7,409 nt of DNA from an uncultured Clostridia bacterium. Its GTDB lineage: Bacteria; Bacillota; Clostridia; Christensenellales; Aristaeellaceae. Location of the stretch: NCBI GenBank assembly GCA_945877525.1, contig CAMDVP010000150.1:1-7409 (forward strand), written 5' to 3'. Positions 6,843 to 7,409 of the stretch are shown here, piece by piece. Both the position numbers and the translations under genes were made by a program. The notes under the pieces were generated by a model. It searched no databases. It saw only the letters and a list, made by a program, of their open reading frames with translations, and had not been told where the DNA came from. How positions within the stretch are numbered: the first letter of the stretch is position 1; each line of letters starts with the position of its first letter.

Positions 6843-6870
6843 ATTATAGCATGTCCTTTGGAATTTGCAA
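6843..6870 (-). promoter_or_regulatory. Promoter for the zinc-ribbon/polymerase operon
   Basis: On the minus strand, a perfect TATAAT (6843-6848) is preceded by TTGCAA (6865-6870) at a 16-base spacing. Transcription should start near 6836. The TATAAT shares its AT with the most upstream ATG of the zinc-ribbon frame (6844), which excludes that start if this promoter is used. Confidence 0.68.
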
Positions 6871-6896
6871 GGGGAAGAAGCGTTCACTCCCCCTTG
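6868..6896. promoter_or_regulatory. Palindrome spanning both divergent -35 boxes, candidate shared operator
   Basis: CAAGGGG (6868-6874) and CCCCTTG (6890-6896) are perfect inverted repeats 15 bases apart. Each outer arm is the TTG of one -35 box, so both promoters are preceded by CCCC. Three of the seven paired bases are therefore the promoter motif itself, and only the four G/C pairs are extra. It may be a regulator site shared by the polymerase operon and the MATE gene, or it may be chance. Confidence 0.3.
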
Positions 6897-6921
6897 ACAA
6901 TGCAGGCGTGTCATGTACAAT
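6894..6921 (+). promoter_or_regulatory. Promoter for the MATE-family transporter gene
   Basis: A perfect TTGACA (6894-6899) is followed after 16 bases by TACAAT (6916-6921). The predicted start is near 6928, leaving a leader of about 25 bases. This leader contains the GGAGGA ribosome site (6940-6945), 7 bases before ATG 6953. Confidence 0.68.
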
Positions 6922-6952
6922 AGAAGGGCTACGGAAATCGGAGGAAGAATCC

Positions 6953-7409
6953 ATGCTGAAGAAATTTGTTGGAGACAAAAGGTTTTATCGAATGGTGCTG
7001 ACCCTGGTGGTGCCCATCGTGATCCAGCAGGGCATCACCAACCTGGTGAATCTCCTGGACAACGTGATGGTGGGCGGCCTGGGTACCGAGTCCATCAGCG
7101 CGGTGGCCATTGTCAATCAGATTCTGATGGTGTTCAACATGTCCATCTTCGGCGGGCTGAGCGGCGCGTCCATCTTTGGCGCGCAGTTTTTCGGCAAGGG
7201 CGACCAGAACGGCATGCGGCACACCTTCCGGGTCAAGCTGTATTTCGGCGTGCTGACCACACTCCTGGCGGTGGTGCTGCTGGTGGTGCGGGGCGAAGGC
7301 TTTATCGACCTGTTCCTGCGGGGCGAGAGCGACGGCGGCGACGTGGCACTGACCCTTGCGGAGGGCATGCGTTATCTGCAGGTGATGCTATGGGGGCTGG
7401 TTCCCTTCA
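6953..7409 (+). CDS. MATE-family multidrug/sodium antiporter, N-terminal part (152 aa seen)
   Basis: This is an inner-membrane efflux carrier that exports organic cations or drugs in exchange for Na+ or H+. The frame is open from ATG 6953 to the window end with no stop; full family members are about 450 aa, so roughly one third is visible. The start follows GGAGGA by 7 bases. After a short basic N-terminus (LKKFVGDKRFYR), the first membrane segment VLTLVVPIVIQQGITNLVN (15-33) leads into the typical MATE stretch LLDNVMVGGLGTESISAVAIVNQI (34-57). More membrane segments follow near 55-80 and 95-113. The family call rests on this N-terminal signature; the substrate is unknown. It is transcribed divergently from the zinc-ribbon/polymerase operon. 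Confidence 0.9.
   Translation, partial: MLKKFVGDKRFYRMVLTLVVPIVIQQGITNLVNLLDNVMVGGLGTESISAVAIVNQILMVFNMSIFGGLSGASIFGAQFFGKGDQNGMRHTFRVKLYFGVLTTLLAVVLLVVRGEGFIDLFLRGESDGGDVALTLAEGMRYLQVMLWGLVPF

Noticed and set aside
5314..6849. A 511-codon plus-strand open frame opposite the polymerase and zinc-ribbon genes
   Set aside because: It is antisense to two well-supported genes, has no domain signature, and its start lies in the hairpin region.
1..7409. A defence, CRISPR, prophage or biosynthetic system
   Set aside because: No direct-repeat array, phage gene, toxin-antitoxin pair or biosynthetic cluster enzyme was found. The genes are housekeeping or common accessory families.

Overview
The window looks like a piece of chromosome from a GC-rich member of the Clostridia (Bacillota). 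This is inferred from the purine-rich AGGAGG-type ribosome binding sites, sigma-A-like TTGnnn/TATAAT promoters in AT-richer gaps, the protein families present and the high GC at third codon positions. No rRNA or marker gene fixes the taxon. No tRNA, rRNA or CRISPR array was seen.

Layout. Positions 1-53 read like the outer end of an IS3-family insertion sequence that continues off the left edge. Next, on the minus strand (79-2160), is a secreted protein of six bacterial Ig-like (Big_2) domains plus a C-terminal beta-rich domain, with no visible wall anchor. A divergent promoter region (about 2241-2347) separates it from a plus-strand pair: cinA (2402-3658) and a YtcJ-type amidohydrolase (3655-5268), which overlap by ATGA and are probably translationally coupled. 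A 129-base convergent gap (5269-5397) holds a long hairpin and a second inverted repeat. On the minus strand follow a Y-family DNA polymerase (5398-6597) and, upstream and overlapping it by 14 bases, a small eight-cysteine zinc-ribbon protein (6584-6808). A second divergent promoter region (about 6843-6921) leads to a plus-strand MATE-family transporter cut off by the right edge (6953 onward).

How the parts relate. The clearest regulatory story is at the polymerase operon. A strong TATAAT promoter is followed, in the early leader, by a 14-base near-match to the Gram-positive LexA/DinR box (6813-6826). This suggests that the zinc-ribbon protein and the translesion polymerase are expressed together under SOS control. 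The same -10 element overlaps the most upstream possible ATG of the zinc-ribbon gene, which argues for the later start used here. CinA (NMN deamidase-type) and the amidohydrolase form a separate two-gene unit whose shared purpose is unknown.

Most of the window is ordinary housekeeping and accessory content. The items most worth following up are the zinc-ribbon/polymerase pairing with its SOS-like box, the cinA-amidohydrolase coupling, the 3'-end hairpin cluster and the IS-like left edge.
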